A DNA stretch of 64,000 nt from Io17-Chloro-G2 sp965226915 (GTDB lineage Bacteria > Chloroflexota > Dehalococcoidia > Lucifugimonadales > UBA3495), in NCBI GenBank assembly GCA_965226915.1, contig CBDDEJ010000009.1, positions 434,001-498,000 on the forward strand, given 5' to 3'. The translations under genes and the position numbers were made by a program. Shown here one piece after another: positions 1 to 8,785 of this stretch (the first letter of the stretch is position 1; every line of letters starts with the position of its first letter). Below the pieces are notes generated by a model. It saw only the letters and a list, made by a program, of their open reading frames with translations, was not told the DNA's origin and made no database searches.

Positions 1-1152
1 GGCCAACTGGGATTCCAGGCTGGCGGGCCGTTGGTCTGCTGGCAGGCCTTCCAGCGCGTCAAGGAAGTCTAACGCTCGTGCCAAGTCATGTGCGATGGGC
101 GTATCCAATGATGGAAGATAACTTGGGTGGCTGCGGTTCAATATGAGTTTGTCTCGAAGGTAGCCGCGCCAAAACTGGAAGTTTTCCGTTTGTTGAGAAT
201 CACCGAGAAGTAAATCGAACTGATCCGCCAGATCGAACAGGCGTTGCCGCTCCTCCCTGTCGATGGCGTCCATTGATCTGGGATTCATACCCGCGGGGCC
301 GGAAGCACTGGAGTATTCTATGTTCGATCCGTAACGGCGGAGGTCCAGATGTTCGAAACCCAACCACTTGTTGGCCGTCCCTCGGGCTTCGTCGTCCAAA
401 GATTGATACCACGCCACCGCCTGAGGCCAGGACTCCCAGGCGCCGGGCTTGAGGAAGCGGGTCCAATACTTCCGCAAAATGGGAGGGGTTAAAGCCAAAT
501 CGCCTCCCGTGGCATAAACCAGATCAGCCTCCAGGTTGTGAAACAGGGGCTCCGGGTTCTCCTGGGACAGATTCGGAAGGTTGCGCATCCTCTGCCGGAG
601 CACCTCGTGGCCGTCGGGAGGCTGGGCCATGAATCTGAGGATATCGGCGTGGTACAACTCCATGGCTGGAGAGATGGCTTCGCCGGCCGGCGTCTCCCAG
701 CTCAATTCGGGAAACCCTTCCACGGGAAATCCGCCCCAATAGGCATGGCCGAGTTCGTGCATCACTCCGATGGGCTTGGCTTCGCCCACTCCGGTCCACT
801 CTTTGAAACCATAGCTGCCGAAAAACCCCGGCTCGCCTCGCATCTGACGCAGGTCTAGGTTTTTAAGAAGGCTTGCTCCGGCATCGGAAAGGTCGTAAAC
901 GAGGATTACAGCGTCCATCCTCTGGACGACCCAAGGGGTGTTGCCCGGGTGCGGAGTTGGCAGTGGGAGAGCCGTGGTTGGTTGGGGTTGGGTTAACGAG
1001 AGGGTATTTCGGGGCTGTCCCACTGTCGATTCTGCTACGGGTCCTGTGCCCGATGGGGCCGGATCACCGGCGTCAAAACAGGCAGCTAGACTAAACGACA
1101 GCAGCAGGAGGGCGGCCAGCGCTAACCGGCCAAGATTTCGGCTTGAACACAT
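1..1152 (-). CDS. Putative secreted lipoprotein with HExxH metallopeptidase motif (C-terminus off window)
   Basis: An open frame starts at an ATG at 1152 and runs off the left edge (384 codons visible, no stop). The N-terminus is a lipoprotein signal: a hydrophobic stretch at residues 10-24 ends in the lipobox LAAC with Cys25, followed by a Pro/Thr-rich linker (about 28-72). The motif VMHELGHAYWGG places His132, Glu133 and His136 as an HExxH zinc site, as in gluzincin peptidases; the third ligand is not obvious. I do not recognise a named family. It begins 29 bp after the JAMM gene stop on the same strand and probably shares a transcript with it. Inferred role: lipid-anchored extracytoplasmic protease, or an inactive relative. 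The gene is real on frame and signal peptide; function is uncertain. Confidence 0.72.
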   Translation of the reverse strand, partial: MCSSRNLGRLALAALLLLSFSLAACFDAGDPAPSGTGPVAESTVGQPRNTLSLTQPQPTTALPLPTPHPGNTPWVVQRMDAVILVYDLSDAGASLLKNLDLRQMRGEPGFFGSYGFKEWTGVGEAKPIGVMHELGHAYWGGFPVEGFPELSWETPAGEAISPAMELYHADILRFMAQPPDGHEVLRQRMRNLPNLSQENPEPLFHNLEADLVYATGGDLALTPPILRKYWTRFLKPGAWESWPQAVAWYQSLDDEARGTANKWLGFEHLDLRRYGSNIEYSSASGPAGMNPRSMDAIDREERQRLFDLADQFDLLLGDSQQTENFQFWRGYLRDKLILNRSHPSYLPSLDTPIAHDLARALDFLDALEGLPADQRPASLESQLA

Positions 1153-1181
1153 CTTTAAGATCCGGAACAGTTCACCGGACC

Positions 1182-1595
1182 TTAAACCACATCCAGTTGC
1201 TCTTCGGAGATATCCCCGTGGTCGATGCTGAAAAGCCGGACGCTGGGGTTTTCCGGTTCCATCAAGGACACTAGAATGTAGCGCACGTCGGGCCACAGTT
1301 CGTTGGTGCCGCCGGCGATCCGCACGTCGGTATCGGAGGGATACGCTTCGCTGTGGGTGTGGGAGTGGTAGATTACCGCCAGTTCCCAGCCAAGCTCGGA
1401 TGCCTCTTGGTCCACATTCATGATTTCCAAAGGGTCCATGGAAAACCGGAAGGGACTGGCTTCCACGTTGGTCATGCGGTAAACCTTGCTGACGCTGCCT
1501 CCGGCGCCGGCCAGAATACCGCAACACTCGTCGGGCATGGCCTCCCGCGAGTGGGCAATCATCTCATCCACAAATTGGCGTTCGATCCGCAGCAA
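1182..1595 (-). CDS. Mov34/MPN/PAD-1 (JAMM, M67) family metallopeptidase
   Basis: A 137-residue protein carrying a complete JAMM zinc motif: Glu23 in PDECCGIL, then His77 and His79, Ser87 and Asp90 in HSHTHSEAYPSDTD, matching E...HxH(x7)Sx2D. Known bacterial members hydrolyse isopeptide or amide bonds, for example in sulfur-carrier protein processing or cysteine biosynthesis. No adjacent ThiS/MoaD-like carrier is visible, so the substrate is unknown. The ATG start lies 12 bp downstream of the phosphatase stop, implying an operon of phosphatase, JAMM and HExxH lipoprotein. Length is normal for the stand-alone bacterial family. Family assignment is firm. Confidence 0.9.
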   Translation of the reverse strand: MLRIERQFVDEMIAHSREAMPDECCGILAGAGGSVSKVYRMTNVEASPFRFSMDPLEIMNVDQEASELGWELAVIYHSHTHSEAYPSDTDVRIAGGTNELWPDVRYILVSLMEPENPSVRLFSIDHGDISEEQLDVV

Positions 1596-1607
1596 TAGCC
1601 CTGCTCC

Positions 1608-2099
1608 TTAGGTATTGTCCAATGCGTCGATGGCTTTACGCCTACGCTCCCTTTCCCGGTCTTTCAATAATTCGGCGTATTCATGCACGGCTGCTGCCTG
1701 CGCGGCCGACTCAATGGTTCCCGGCCGGATATCCCGGATAAAATCGATGGCGGCTTGGGGTTGGTATCCGACGTAGACCATATAGGCCGCCAAGGCTGTT
1801 CCGGTGCGTCCCATACCGGCAAAGCAGGTGACCACCACGGGCCGTTCCCACGTTTCGATCTGCTCTTCAATGAAATGGGCCATGCGGTCGAGTTGCTCCA
1901 ACGTCGGAGGTTGGCCGTCGGTGACCGGTTCGAACATGTCAACCATTTCCATCGCCTCTCCGGAGATGGTGTCTGTTTCCATGCGAATGATCGCCGTGAT
2001 TTCTTGGAGCTTGAGAAATGTCAGGTCCCGGCGGTTGGTCGGACCCCTGGAAGCAGCCAAAGAGCCTTCCAATATCCAGCTAAAATCCAAGTAGGCCAC
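1608..2099 (-). CDS. Dual-specificity / tyrosine-type protein phosphatase
   Basis: A 163-residue protein with the Cys-x5-Arg phosphatase loop: Cys92 and Arg98 in VVTCFAGMGRTGT, followed by the usual Thr-Gly. The residue before the catalytic Cys is Thr91 where most members have His, which may change the Cys pKa. The region after the loop (AAYMVYVGYQPQAAIDFIRDIRPG) resembles the helical segment of DSP phosphatases. The tail is charged (RERERRRK). Expected reaction: dephosphorylation of phospho-Tyr/Ser/Thr or another phosphoester. It is likely first or second in the minus-strand run with the JAMM peptidase. Confidence 0.85.
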   Translation of the reverse strand: MAYLDFSWILEGSLAASRGPTNRRDLTFLKLQEITAIIRMETDTISGEAMEMVDMFEPVTDGQPPTLEQLDRMAHFIEEQIETWERPVVVTCFAGMGRTGTALAAYMVYVGYQPQAAIDFIRDIRPGTIESAAQAAAVHEYAELLKDRERERRRKAIDALDNT

Positions 2100-2239
2100 G
2101 GTTCAGACTCCCTGATAGCATATGCCTGATCGTTTATGTCAGAAAAGCCCAGGCTCAGCCTAGACACCGGCAAATGTCACGATTCGGGCTCATTATACTG
2201 GCGGCGAGGCTTCGGGGCTATAGCCGCAGAACGGACAGG

Positions 2240-2536
2240 TCATCCCGGTGAGTCCAGACGCCGCCGGACCTCCAGGGCGCTCAATGATGTCACACGGATG
2301 AACTTGTCCCTAGAGGAACGACCCCGAACCACCTCCAGATCACTTCGGGATATTCCGAGAGTTTGGGCCAGCAGACGCACCACTGCCGCGTTGGCCTTTC
2401 CGTCTTCCGGTGGAGCGGTGATCCGCAGCCGCAGAACATCTTCACGAAAACCCAAAATCTCGTTGGCTGAGGCCTTGGGTTGTACACGGACCCGAATTGT
2501 GGTTCCCTCTGATGAGGCGGCGGCAGTCTCGTTCAT
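2240..2536 (-). CDS. DUF167 (YggU-like) family protein
   Basis: A 98-residue protein when started at the ATG at 2536 (MNETAAASS). A longer upstream reading would overlap the divergent enoyl-CoA hydratase gene and lacks family similarity. The family signatures RVRVQPKAS, ITAPPEDGKANAA and VVRGRSSRDKFIRV are all present. DUF167 proteins are small, widespread and of unknown function. The gene is divergent from the enoyl-CoA hydratase with 43 bp between starts, so the two probably share a promoter region. Confidence 0.88.
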   Translation of the reverse strand: MNETAAASSEGTTIRVRVQPKASANEILGFREDVLRLRITAPPEDGKANAAVVRLLAQTLGISRSDLEVVRGRSSRDKFIRVTSLSALEVRRRLDSPG

Positions 2537-2579
2537 AAAACCTGGTATATTAAATCCATCGGCGCATAGGAGGCCCTCG

Positions 2580-3359
2580 GTGGAGTATACCAACATCAAG
2601 ATGGACGTGGAAAACGGAGTCGCGACCATTCGGCTCAACCGGCCAGACGCGCTGAATGCGTTGAACCCCGAGCTGCTTTCCGAGTTGTCGGACGCATTGA
2701 CCGTTGTGGATCACGATGAAAGGGTCAAGGCATTAGTTCTCCGGGGGGAGGGTAGGGCTTTTTGCTCCGGAGCCGATCTGACCTCATTTGATCCCGTGTT
2801 CGCCCAGCCGGCCTTGATTCCCCAGTTCCTTCAAAACCTCACCGATTGCTTGGCCCAGATGGAATCGTTGCCCGTGCCGGTGATTGCCGTGGTGCAGGGT
2901 TTCGCCCTGGCCGGAGGATTGGAACTGATGATGGCCTGCGACATGGTGTTGGTGGCCGAGGACGCGCGACTTGGAGACCAGCACGTCAACTTCGGATTGA
3001 TACCCGGCGGCGGGTCCACCCAGAGGCTGCCACGACGAGTGGGAATGCAGCGGGCCATGGAGCTTTTGACCACGGGTAGATGGCTATCGGGTTCAGAAGC
3101 CGTGGAGTGGGGGTTGGCGTTAAGGGCCGTTCCCGCGGAAAACCTAGACGAAGAGTTAGAGACCCTGCTGGGGCCGTTGCGGATCAAGAGCAGGCCTGGC
3201 TTGGGTTGGATCAAGTCGGTGGCGATGCGAGGGCAAGACCGGCCTTTGCGCGATGGCATAGCGTTAGAGACCATGGCCTTCGCCCAATATGTGGCCACCT
3301 CTTCCCACCCGGCTGAGGGTATCAAGGCGTTCAAGGAGAAACGCAAGCCAGAGTTTTAA
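2580..3359 (+). CDS. Enoyl-CoA hydratase/isomerase (crotonase) family protein
   Basis: The GTG start at 2580 is chosen because AGGAGG lies at 2568-2573 and similarity begins here; the upstream extension is antisense to the DUF167 gene. The 259-residue product has the usual crotonase length. The oxyanion-hole segments RAFCSGADL (59-67) and QGFALAGGLELMMACD (106-121) are present, as is FGLIPGGGSTQRL (138-150). Glu115 corresponds to the first catalytic Glu of hydratases. The position of the second catalytic Glu is occupied by His135 (GDQHVNFG), so the protein may be an isomerase, hydrolase or other crotonase rather than a true hydratase. Expected role: acyl-CoA metabolism in the cytoplasm. Confidence 0.88.
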   Translation: MEYTNIKMDVENGVATIRLNRPDALNALNPELLSELSDALTVVDHDERVKALVLRGEGRAFCSGADLTSFDPVFAQPALIPQFLQNLTDCLAQMESLPVPVIAVVQGFALAGGLELMMACDMVLVAEDARLGDQHVNFGLIPGGGSTQRLPRRVGMQRAMELLTTGRWLSGSEAVEWGLALRAVPAENLDEELETLLGPLRIKSRPGLGWIKSVAMRGQDRPLRDGIALETMAFAQYVATSSHPAEGIKAFKEKRKPEF

Positions 3360-3539
3360 CGAATCCGGCCTGACTTCGTATTGGTTCGACAGCGATTGGG
3401 GACCGGTGCTAAGATGAAGTCTCCCCCAAGGTTTGGCTAATGGCCGTTCGGGATACTATTTTGCCTCGTTAGGGGTCGAAAGCCATAGCTAAATAATCGG
3501 GTAAATCAAAGAGTGATTTCCTGGCCAGAGTAACAACCA

Positions 3540-4409
3540 TTGAAAATTAAACAGATCTTGGAATCAACTAGAACCATCTCCTGTGAGTTCTTCCCGCCCA
3601 GAACATCTGAAGGAATTCCGGGAGTCTTCGAAGCCGTCGAGCGTCTAAAGCACTTCAGCCCCGACTTCGTATCCGTTACCTATGGAGCGGGTGGATCGAC
3701 CAGAGCGTTCACCGAGGAGATCACGGCAGGTCTCAAAGATCAACACCAGCTAGAGGTGATGGCCCACCTGACGTGCGTCGGCCAGACGAAAGAAGAACTT
3801 AACGACGTTTTGGTCCGGTTGAACGAATTAGGCATAGAAAACCTCATTGCATTGAGGGGGGACCCGCCCCGTGGCCAGGAAGGATTCGTGGCCGTGGAAG
3901 GCGGCTTTCAATACGCCATAGAGTTGATAAAACACATCCGCGAAAATTTCGAGTTTGGTGTGGCCGCCGCCTGTTACCCCGAGGGCCATACCGAATCACC
4001 AGACTTGGACACCGACCTAAAGCATATGCGGCTTAAGGTCGAACAGGGCGCTGAATTTCTGATTACCCAGCTGTTTTACGATAACAGTGACTTCTTCAAA
4101 TTGATGGACCGGGCCGAAAAGGCGGGAATAGATGTGCCGATCATCCCCGGTGTCTTGCCAATCTTGAGCACCGGCCAGATTCGGCGTTTCACCTCAATGT
4201 GCGGCGCCAAGTTGCCTGTCAAGTTGGACCAGCAGTTGGAAAAGTATTCGGACGACGATGACGCCGCCCGTGAGCTAGGCGTGGAATACGCTACCCAGCA
4301 GGTGCGGGAACTGTGGGACAACGGCGTGCCCGGAGTCCACTTCTACGTGCTCAACCGGAGTTATTCCGTCTCCAAGATCCTTGAGAATCTAGCCATCCCC
4401 GGCCACTAG
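3540..4409 (+). CDS. metF: Methylenetetrahydrofolate reductase
   Basis: The 289-residue protein spans the whole MTHFR TIM barrel: SCEFFPPR with the catalytic Glu16, VSVTYGAGGSTR, LIALRGDPPR (Asp108), and the C-terminal VHFYVLNRS. It reduces 5,10-methylene-THF to 5-methyl-THF using bound FAD. The start is a TTG with no clear Shine-Dalgarno; similarity begins at residues 3-5, so this start fits. It is followed 88 bp later by acpS on the same strand. Length is normal for bacterial MetF. Confidence 0.95.
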   Translation: MKIKQILESTRTISCEFFPPRTSEGIPGVFEAVERLKHFSPDFVSVTYGAGGSTRAFTEEITAGLKDQHQLEVMAHLTCVGQTKEELNDVLVRLNELGIENLIALRGDPPRGQEGFVAVEGGFQYAIELIKHIRENFEFGVAAACYPEGHTESPDLDTDLKHMRLKVEQGAEFLITQLFYDNSDFFKLMDRAEKAGIDVPIIPGVLPILSTGQIRRFTSMCGAKLPVKLDQQLEKYSDDDDAARELGVEYATQQVRELWDNGVPGVHFYVLNRSYSVSKILENLAIPGH

Positions 4410-4497
4410 ACGTTCCCGGACCGGCCCTTGGTCTGCTGGTTCCGCGCAGGAATGGCTGTATGAAACTCCATAGGACTGAAACGCCTGTTTTGAAGCC

Positions 4498-4872
4498 ATG
4501 CTGAGCACCGGCGTTGACATAATCGAGATACCCCGCATTCGCCTGGTCTTCGAGAAGTATGGACAGCGCTTCTTGGACCGGATCTTCACCGAAGGCGAGA
4601 TCGCCTATTGCCGGGGCCGGGCCCCCAATCTGGCGGCGCGATTTGCGGCCAAGGAAGCGGCCATGAAAGCCCTGGGAACGGGAGTACGGGGCGTTGGTTG
4701 GAAAGACATCGAGATCGTCCGCCAGAAAAGCGGCGCTCCCAGCATCAAGCTCCACGGCAGGGCCAAAGACCGGGCCCATCGGTTGGGAATTCAGGAAATG
4801 GCCTTGAGTCTGTCTCATTCCCGGGAATACGCCGTCGCCTCCGTCGTCGCACAGAGCAGCATCGAGCCATGA
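4498..4872 (+). CDS. acpS: Holo-[acyl-carrier-protein] synthase
   Basis: The 124-residue protein has the AcpS signatures: GVDIIEI with Mg-binding Asp7, and ARFAAKEAAMKAL with Glu53, plus the C-terminal SLSHSREYAVASV. It transfers the phosphopantetheine arm of CoA to the acyl carrier protein for fatty acid synthesis. The stop overlaps the nnr start in an ATGA arrangement, so the two are translationally coupled, a pairing common in bacteria. Confidence 0.95.
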   Translation: MLSTGVDIIEIPRIRLVFEKYGQRFLDRIFTEGEIAYCRGRAPNLAARFAAKEAAMKALGTGVRGVGWKDIEIVRQKSGAPSIKLHGRAKDRAHRLGIQEMALSLSHSREYAVASVVAQSSIEP

Positions 4873-6476
4873 GCGACGCTTCCAGCAGGGGAGTTAAGGT
4901 CGTCACCGCGGTCCAGATGGCGGCCCTGGAACAGGCCTCCGAGAGTCTTGGAGTCAGCACGGACCGGTTGATGGAAAACGCCGGCCTAGCCGTGGCGCAA
5001 GTAGCGAGGGAGATGATGGGAGGCGCCGCCGGCGCACGTGTCGTCGCGTTGATTGGCCCCGGCAATAACGGCGCGGACGGTTTGGTGGCGGCTAGGCATC
5101 TCCGGCGCTGGGGCGCTGACGTCACAGCCTGCCTCTTGACCAAGCGCCCCGATTTAGACCCGAAGCTAGACCTGGCGCAGCAATACGGCGTTTCCGTTGC
5201 CAACTTCGCCGGTGAGAATAGCCCGCCCGAGCCAGAGCGGCTCCTCAAGCGCGGCAAGCTGGTGATAGACGCGGTGTTGGGTACGGGACGGGCCCGGCCC
5301 TTGGACGGAGTGGTTAAACATGCATCCCGGCTTTTGTCCGGTTGCCGCATCGCCGGTTCCGGGCCCTCGGTTTTAGCTCTCGATTTGCCCACTGGGGTTA
5401 ACTCAGACACCGGAATCGTTGACCCTGCGTGTTTCACCGCCGATGTGACGGTTGCGTTGGGTTATCCAAAGGTTGGACTCCTGACCCTGCCGGGCGCGGC
5501 CCATACAGGAGCACTTCGGGTGTTGGACATAGGACTGCCGGCGGGTGTGGAAGATGGGGCGAACCTGGATTTGGAGCTGCTGACACGGGAATGGGTGGCT
5601 TCGCGGTTGCCGGCCAGGCCGCTGGACTCCCATAAAGGCACTTTTGGCCATGCCCTGGTGGTGGCGGGCTCCCGGAATTATGTGGGAGCCGCATTCCTGG
5701 CATCCCAGGCGGCCGTCCGGACCGGCACCGGCTTGGTGACCCTGGCCACTCCCCAGAGCGTATATCCCATGGCGGCTACCAAACTCACGGAGGTGATCCA
5801 TCAACCCCTCCCTGAGGATGATGCGGGGCGGTTTGATCCCGCCGGGGTCGACACACTGCGGGAATCCCAACGCCACTACTCCTCCATGCTGGTCGGTTGC
5901 GGCTTGGGCTTCTCCGCAGGGACGTCTGCGTTCGTCGAAAAACTGCTTTTGGACAGCACGGCGGCGGCGGCGCCGGTGATAATCGACGCCGACGGCTTGA
6001 ATAACCTGGCGCAACATAGTGAATGGTGGCGGAGGCTGGGCCGGCCGGCTGTGGTGACACCGCATCCGGGAGAGATGGCTACGCTGACCGGCGGTGCAAC
6101 GGGGGACATTCAGCGGGACAGGTTGGCCACTGCCCGGCATTGGGCGGGGGTGTGGAACGTCGCCGTAGTGTTGAAGGGCGCCTACACTGTGATCAGCGAT
6201 CCCCAGGGCATGGCGTGGATCTCACCATTCGCTAATCCCGGCCTGGCTTCCGGCGGTACGGGCGACGTTTTGAGCGGCGTAATCGACGGGTTGCTCGCTC
6301 AAGGCTTGGGCCCCACGGACGCGGCTTGTTGCGGCGTTTATCTCCACGGTCTGGCCGGGGAAGCGGTCAGGCAGCGTATGGGCGACACCGGCGCTATTGC
6401 GACAGACCTGATTCAAGTGCTGCCGGAAACCATCAATAAGATTCGGCATCCCAGCGGCCCAGTAGGCCGCCAATGA
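4869..6476 (+). CDS. nnr: Bifunctional NAD(P)H-hydrate epimerase / ADP-dependent NAD(P)H-hydrate dehydratase
   Basis: The ATG at 4869 overlaps the acpS stop. The 535-residue protein is a fusion of an N-terminal YjeF_N epimerase domain (about 8-225; MENAGLAVA, GPGNNGADGLVAARHL) and a C-terminal ribokinase-like dehydratase (about 250-530). The C-terminal domain shows GTFGHALVVAGS and NPGLASGGTGDVLSG, whose Asp466 is the expected catalytic residue. It repairs hydrated NADH/NADPH. An alternative upstream reading from 4608 is an artefact overlapping acpS. Length matches full-length bacterial Nnr. Confidence 0.95.
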   Translation: MSDASSRGVKVVTAVQMAALEQASESLGVSTDRLMENAGLAVAQVAREMMGGAAGARVVALIGPGNNGADGLVAARHLRRWGADVTACLLTKRPDLDPKLDLAQQYGVSVANFAGENSPPEPERLLKRGKLVIDAVLGTGRARPLDGVVKHASRLLSGCRIAGSGPSVLALDLPTGVNSDTGIVDPACFTADVTVALGYPKVGLLTLPGAAHTGALRVLDIGLPAGVEDGANLDLELLTREWVASRLPARPLDSHKGTFGHALVVAGSRNYVGAAFLASQAAVRTGTGLVTLATPQSVYPMAATKLTEVIHQPLPEDDAGRFDPAGVDTLRESQRHYSSMLVGCGLGFSAGTSAFVEKLLLDSTAAAAPVIIDADGLNNLAQHSEWWRRLGRPAVVTPHPGEMATLTGGATGDIQRDRLATARHWAGVWNVAVVLKGAYTVISDPQGMAWISPFANPGLASGGTGDVLSGVIDGLLAQGLGPTDAACCGVYLHGLAGEAVRQRMGDTGAIATDLIQVLPETINKIRHPSGPVGRQ

Positions 6477-6699
6477 TGGGAAAGCCAGCCCATTTTTCAT
6501 AAAAATATAATATTTTAACCAATAAATGAATCCGGCGTTATGTTATACTGAGCCTGATTTAGGCTCCTATAATAAGTATCAACTTACACAAGGTCGTTTC
6601 GGATTTAGCGGTTGGTGGTGAAACCATTGGCAAGGAACTCCGCACCGGCTCTCTGACACAAGAACGGGAACGGGAGGGCCCGCATTAGGGGAAAGGACC
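6477..6699 (+). promoter_or_regulatory. AT-rich leader region of the HEAT-repeat gene
   Basis: The 223-bp gap between nnr and the HEAT-repeat gene begins with a strongly AT-rich stretch (about 6491-6530). It contains a -10-like TATACT at 6544-6549 followed by a small palindrome AGCCTGATTTAGGCT at 6551-6565. No good -35 is seen at the normal distance. Promoter assignment is an inference from composition and position only. Confidence 0.35.
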
Positions 6700-7623
6700 A
6701 TGTCGCTGGATTTGTTTTTAGAGGACCTGGCAGACCCATCCGCCGAAGTGTCGGAGGGAGACTTTGTTGAGTTGTCGGACCTCGCGCCGGAAGAATTACG
6801 GGACTTCGCCATGGTTTGGTTTGACATCCCTCAAGAGCGGCAACGGTGGATCGTGGCCAAGTTGGTTGAAACAGCGGAAGACAACGCGGAATTGGATTTC
6901 GTCGCGCTGTTCAAGATGTTCCTGAAAGACCAGGATGAAGAGGTCTTGGGAAAGGCGATAGAGGGTCTGTGGGAGCACGAGGACCGGTCGATCATCTCCA
7001 GTCTGATTCAGATTCTCAGGTCTGATAAAAGCTCTCCGGTTCGAGCAGCGGCGGCGGCGGCGCTGGGCAAATTCCCAGTTCTGGTGCAGGAAGGCAAGTT
7101 GCTCCCCAAGGATGGCGACAACATCCGCCAGTCACTCATGGATGTCCTGAACGACCCGGACCAGCACATGGATGTCCGCCGCCGCAGCCTGGAAGCCGTG
7201 GCGCCCTTCAACACCTCCGACATCAACGAACTCCTTACTCAGGCTTACAAAAGCGCTGACATAAAGATCAAGTCCAGTTCCATCTACGCCATGGGCCGCA
7301 CCGGTGAGCCCGCCTGGCTGCCCGTCCTTTTCAAAGAGTTGGACAGCCGGGAGCCCACCATACGCTACGAGACAGCCCATGCCTGCGGGGAGTTGGGCGA
7401 AGAGGACGCCGTTCCCCATCTGATACCGTTGCTGGATGACGACGATTACGAGGTCCAACTGGCCGGAATAAAGGCGCTGGGTAAGATCGGCGGGCCCTTG
7501 GCCAAGAAAGTCTTGCTCCATTGCGTCAACGAGGGTGACGCCGTGCTGGAAGACGCCGCCAGGGACGAGTTGCAAAACATAGAGATGATGGAAGACCCCA
7601 TGGCGTTCTCCTCAGAGTCTTAA
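6700..7623 (+). CDS. HEAT-repeat protein
   Basis: The 307-residue protein is built of alpha-helical HEAT/PBS-lyase-type repeats from about residue 60 to 290, for example SPVRAAAAAALGKF, IKIKSSSIYAMGRTGE, TIRYETAHACGELGEEDAVPHL and YEVQLAGIKALGKIGG. The first 60 residues are acidic (DLAPEELRDFAMVWFD). No signal peptide is seen. Such proteins are usually scaffolds or chaperone-like factors; no partner is indicated. The ATG is preceded by GGGGAAAGGACC as ribosome binding site. Confidence 0.88.
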   Translation: MSLDLFLEDLADPSAEVSEGDFVELSDLAPEELRDFAMVWFDIPQERQRWIVAKLVETAEDNAELDFVALFKMFLKDQDEEVLGKAIEGLWEHEDRSIISSLIQILRSDKSSPVRAAAAAALGKFPVLVQEGKLLPKDGDNIRQSLMDVLNDPDQHMDVRRRSLEAVAPFNTSDINELLTQAYKSADIKIKSSSIYAMGRTGEPAWLPVLFKELDSREPTIRYETAHACGELGEEDAVPHLIPLLDDDDYEVQLAGIKALGKIGGPLAKKVLLHCVNEGDAVLEDAARDELQNIEMMEDPMAFSSES

Positions 7624-7698
7624 CCGGCAAGTTTGGGCCACCCGCCACAGCATGGGTTCCGCTAGACAACCCCTCCCCAGCCGCACTTCGGTTCTCTT

Positions 7699-8202
7699 TT
7701 GGTTCCTGCCCGCCGTTGGCTATGCGGCCCGCCCTCATGGAGGTTTCGTCTGCCGCAATTAACTCCATCCCAGACCCGGTTGTTGGCTACGGCCCGAACC
7801 GGCCACCTCGCCACCGCCGACGAGGCTGGCGCTCCCCACGTGATTCCCGTTTGCTTCGCGCTGGGCCCGGACTCGATCCACGGCGAAATCATCTATTCTG
7901 TTTTGGACCAAAAACCCAAGCGCACCTCCCTGAACCGGCTGCGGCGGGTGAGAAACATCCTCGCAAATCCTCAGGTGGCGCTGGTCGTGGATCACTACGA
8001 AGAAGCCTGGGACCGGCTCTGGTACATCCTGATTCGGGGCCGGGCCGAACTCTTGATGGACGGAGAGGAACGGGTTACGGCAATCGGCCAGCTGCGGCGG
8101 AAGTATGACCAGTATCAGGCCATGGACATTGACGACAACCCGGTGATCAAGATCACTACTACCGGAACCGTGGCCTGGGGGCTGGACTCCGAGGGGGACT
8201 GA
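7699..8202 (+). CDS. PPOX-class F420-dependent-type oxidoreductase (split beta-barrel)
   Basis: The conserved part begins near residue 20 (LTPSQTRLLATARTGHLATADEAGAPHVIPVCF) and continues through a split-barrel flavin/F420-binding fold to VIKITTTGTVAWGL near the end, matching the pyridoxamine-oxidase-like F420 subfamily of about 140 residues. The start is uncertain: TTG at 7699 is the open-frame start, but a downstream non-ATG start near 7750 would fit the family length better. Expected role: reduction of a small molecule using F420H2 or flavin. An ATG at 7737 lies in another frame. Confidence 0.8.
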   Translation: MVPARRWLCGPPSWRFRLPQLTPSQTRLLATARTGHLATADEAGAPHVIPVCFALGPDSIHGEIIYSVLDQKPKRTSLNRLRRVRNILANPQVALVVDHYEEAWDRLWYILIRGRAELLMDGEERVTAIGQLRRKYDQYQAMDIDDNPVIKITTTGTVAWGLDSEGD

Positions 8203-8252
8203 CTTTTCGGTTGACCCCCTGTGTATACCATCGTGCCCGCTAACAACATCAA

Positions 8253-8762
8253 TTGCTGATTCGGCCTGAAGAAGAAAGGGAAGGGGCTGCGGTCCGTGCG
8301 CTGAATGCGTCGGCGTTTGATACTGAAGGGGAGGGCAACCTAGTCGACGTTCTGCGGGCGAGCGCCCGTCCGTTAGTATCGCTCGTCGCCGAACACGATG
8401 GAAATATTGTCGGACACATCATGTTTTCTCCGGTTTCGCTGTCAGGCAATCCTGACCTAAAGATCATGGGGCTGGCTCCAATGGCGGTCGCACCGGAACG
8501 CCAGCGGCAAGGCATCGGCTCCGAGCTGGTCCGCGCCGGTGTCGAACGGTGCAAACAGTTAGGGGTTGATGCAGTAGTAGTTTTAGGGCATCCAGAGTAC
8601 TATCCGCGATTTGGGTTCCGGCCTTCACCGCCATTTGGCATTAAGAGCGAGTATGACGTGCCGGACGATGGATTCATGGTCCTGGAGCTACAACCCGGCT
8701 GTCTTAACGGTAAATCGGGCAGCATCAAGTATCACGAAGCGTTCAGCGAAGCCCAACTTTAG
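8253..8762 (+). CDS. GNAT-family N-acetyltransferase (YhbS-like)
   Basis: A 169-residue GNAT protein. Motif A is LAPMAVAPERQRQGIGSELV with the acetyl-CoA pyrophosphate loop QRQGIG, followed by VVVLGHPEYYPRFGF, which is typical of the YhbS branch. It should transfer an acetyl group to an unknown amine. The start is a TTG at 8253 with similarity beginning at LIRPEEE. It is 50 bp downstream of the PPOX gene and convergent with the OLD-like gene. Confidence 0.9.
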   Translation: MLIRPEEEREGAAVRALNASAFDTEGEGNLVDVLRASARPLVSLVAEHDGNIVGHIMFSPVSLSGNPDLKIMGLAPMAVAPERQRQGIGSELVRAGVERCKQLGVDAVVVLGHPEYYPRFGFRPSPPFGIKSEYDVPDDGFMVLELQPGCLNGKSGSIKYHEAFSEAQL

Positions 8763-8785
8763 CTATCCAGTGTTTCTTGGCGTCA

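Noticed and set aside
2136..2579. 148-codon N-terminal extension of the enoyl-CoA hydratase frame
   Set aside because: Arg/Ser-rich translation antisense to the DUF167 gene; GTG 2580 has a clear SD and fits the family.
4608..4868. Upstream extension of nnr inside acpS
   Set aside because: Out-of-frame shadow of acpS; the ATGA junction at 4869 is the natural start.
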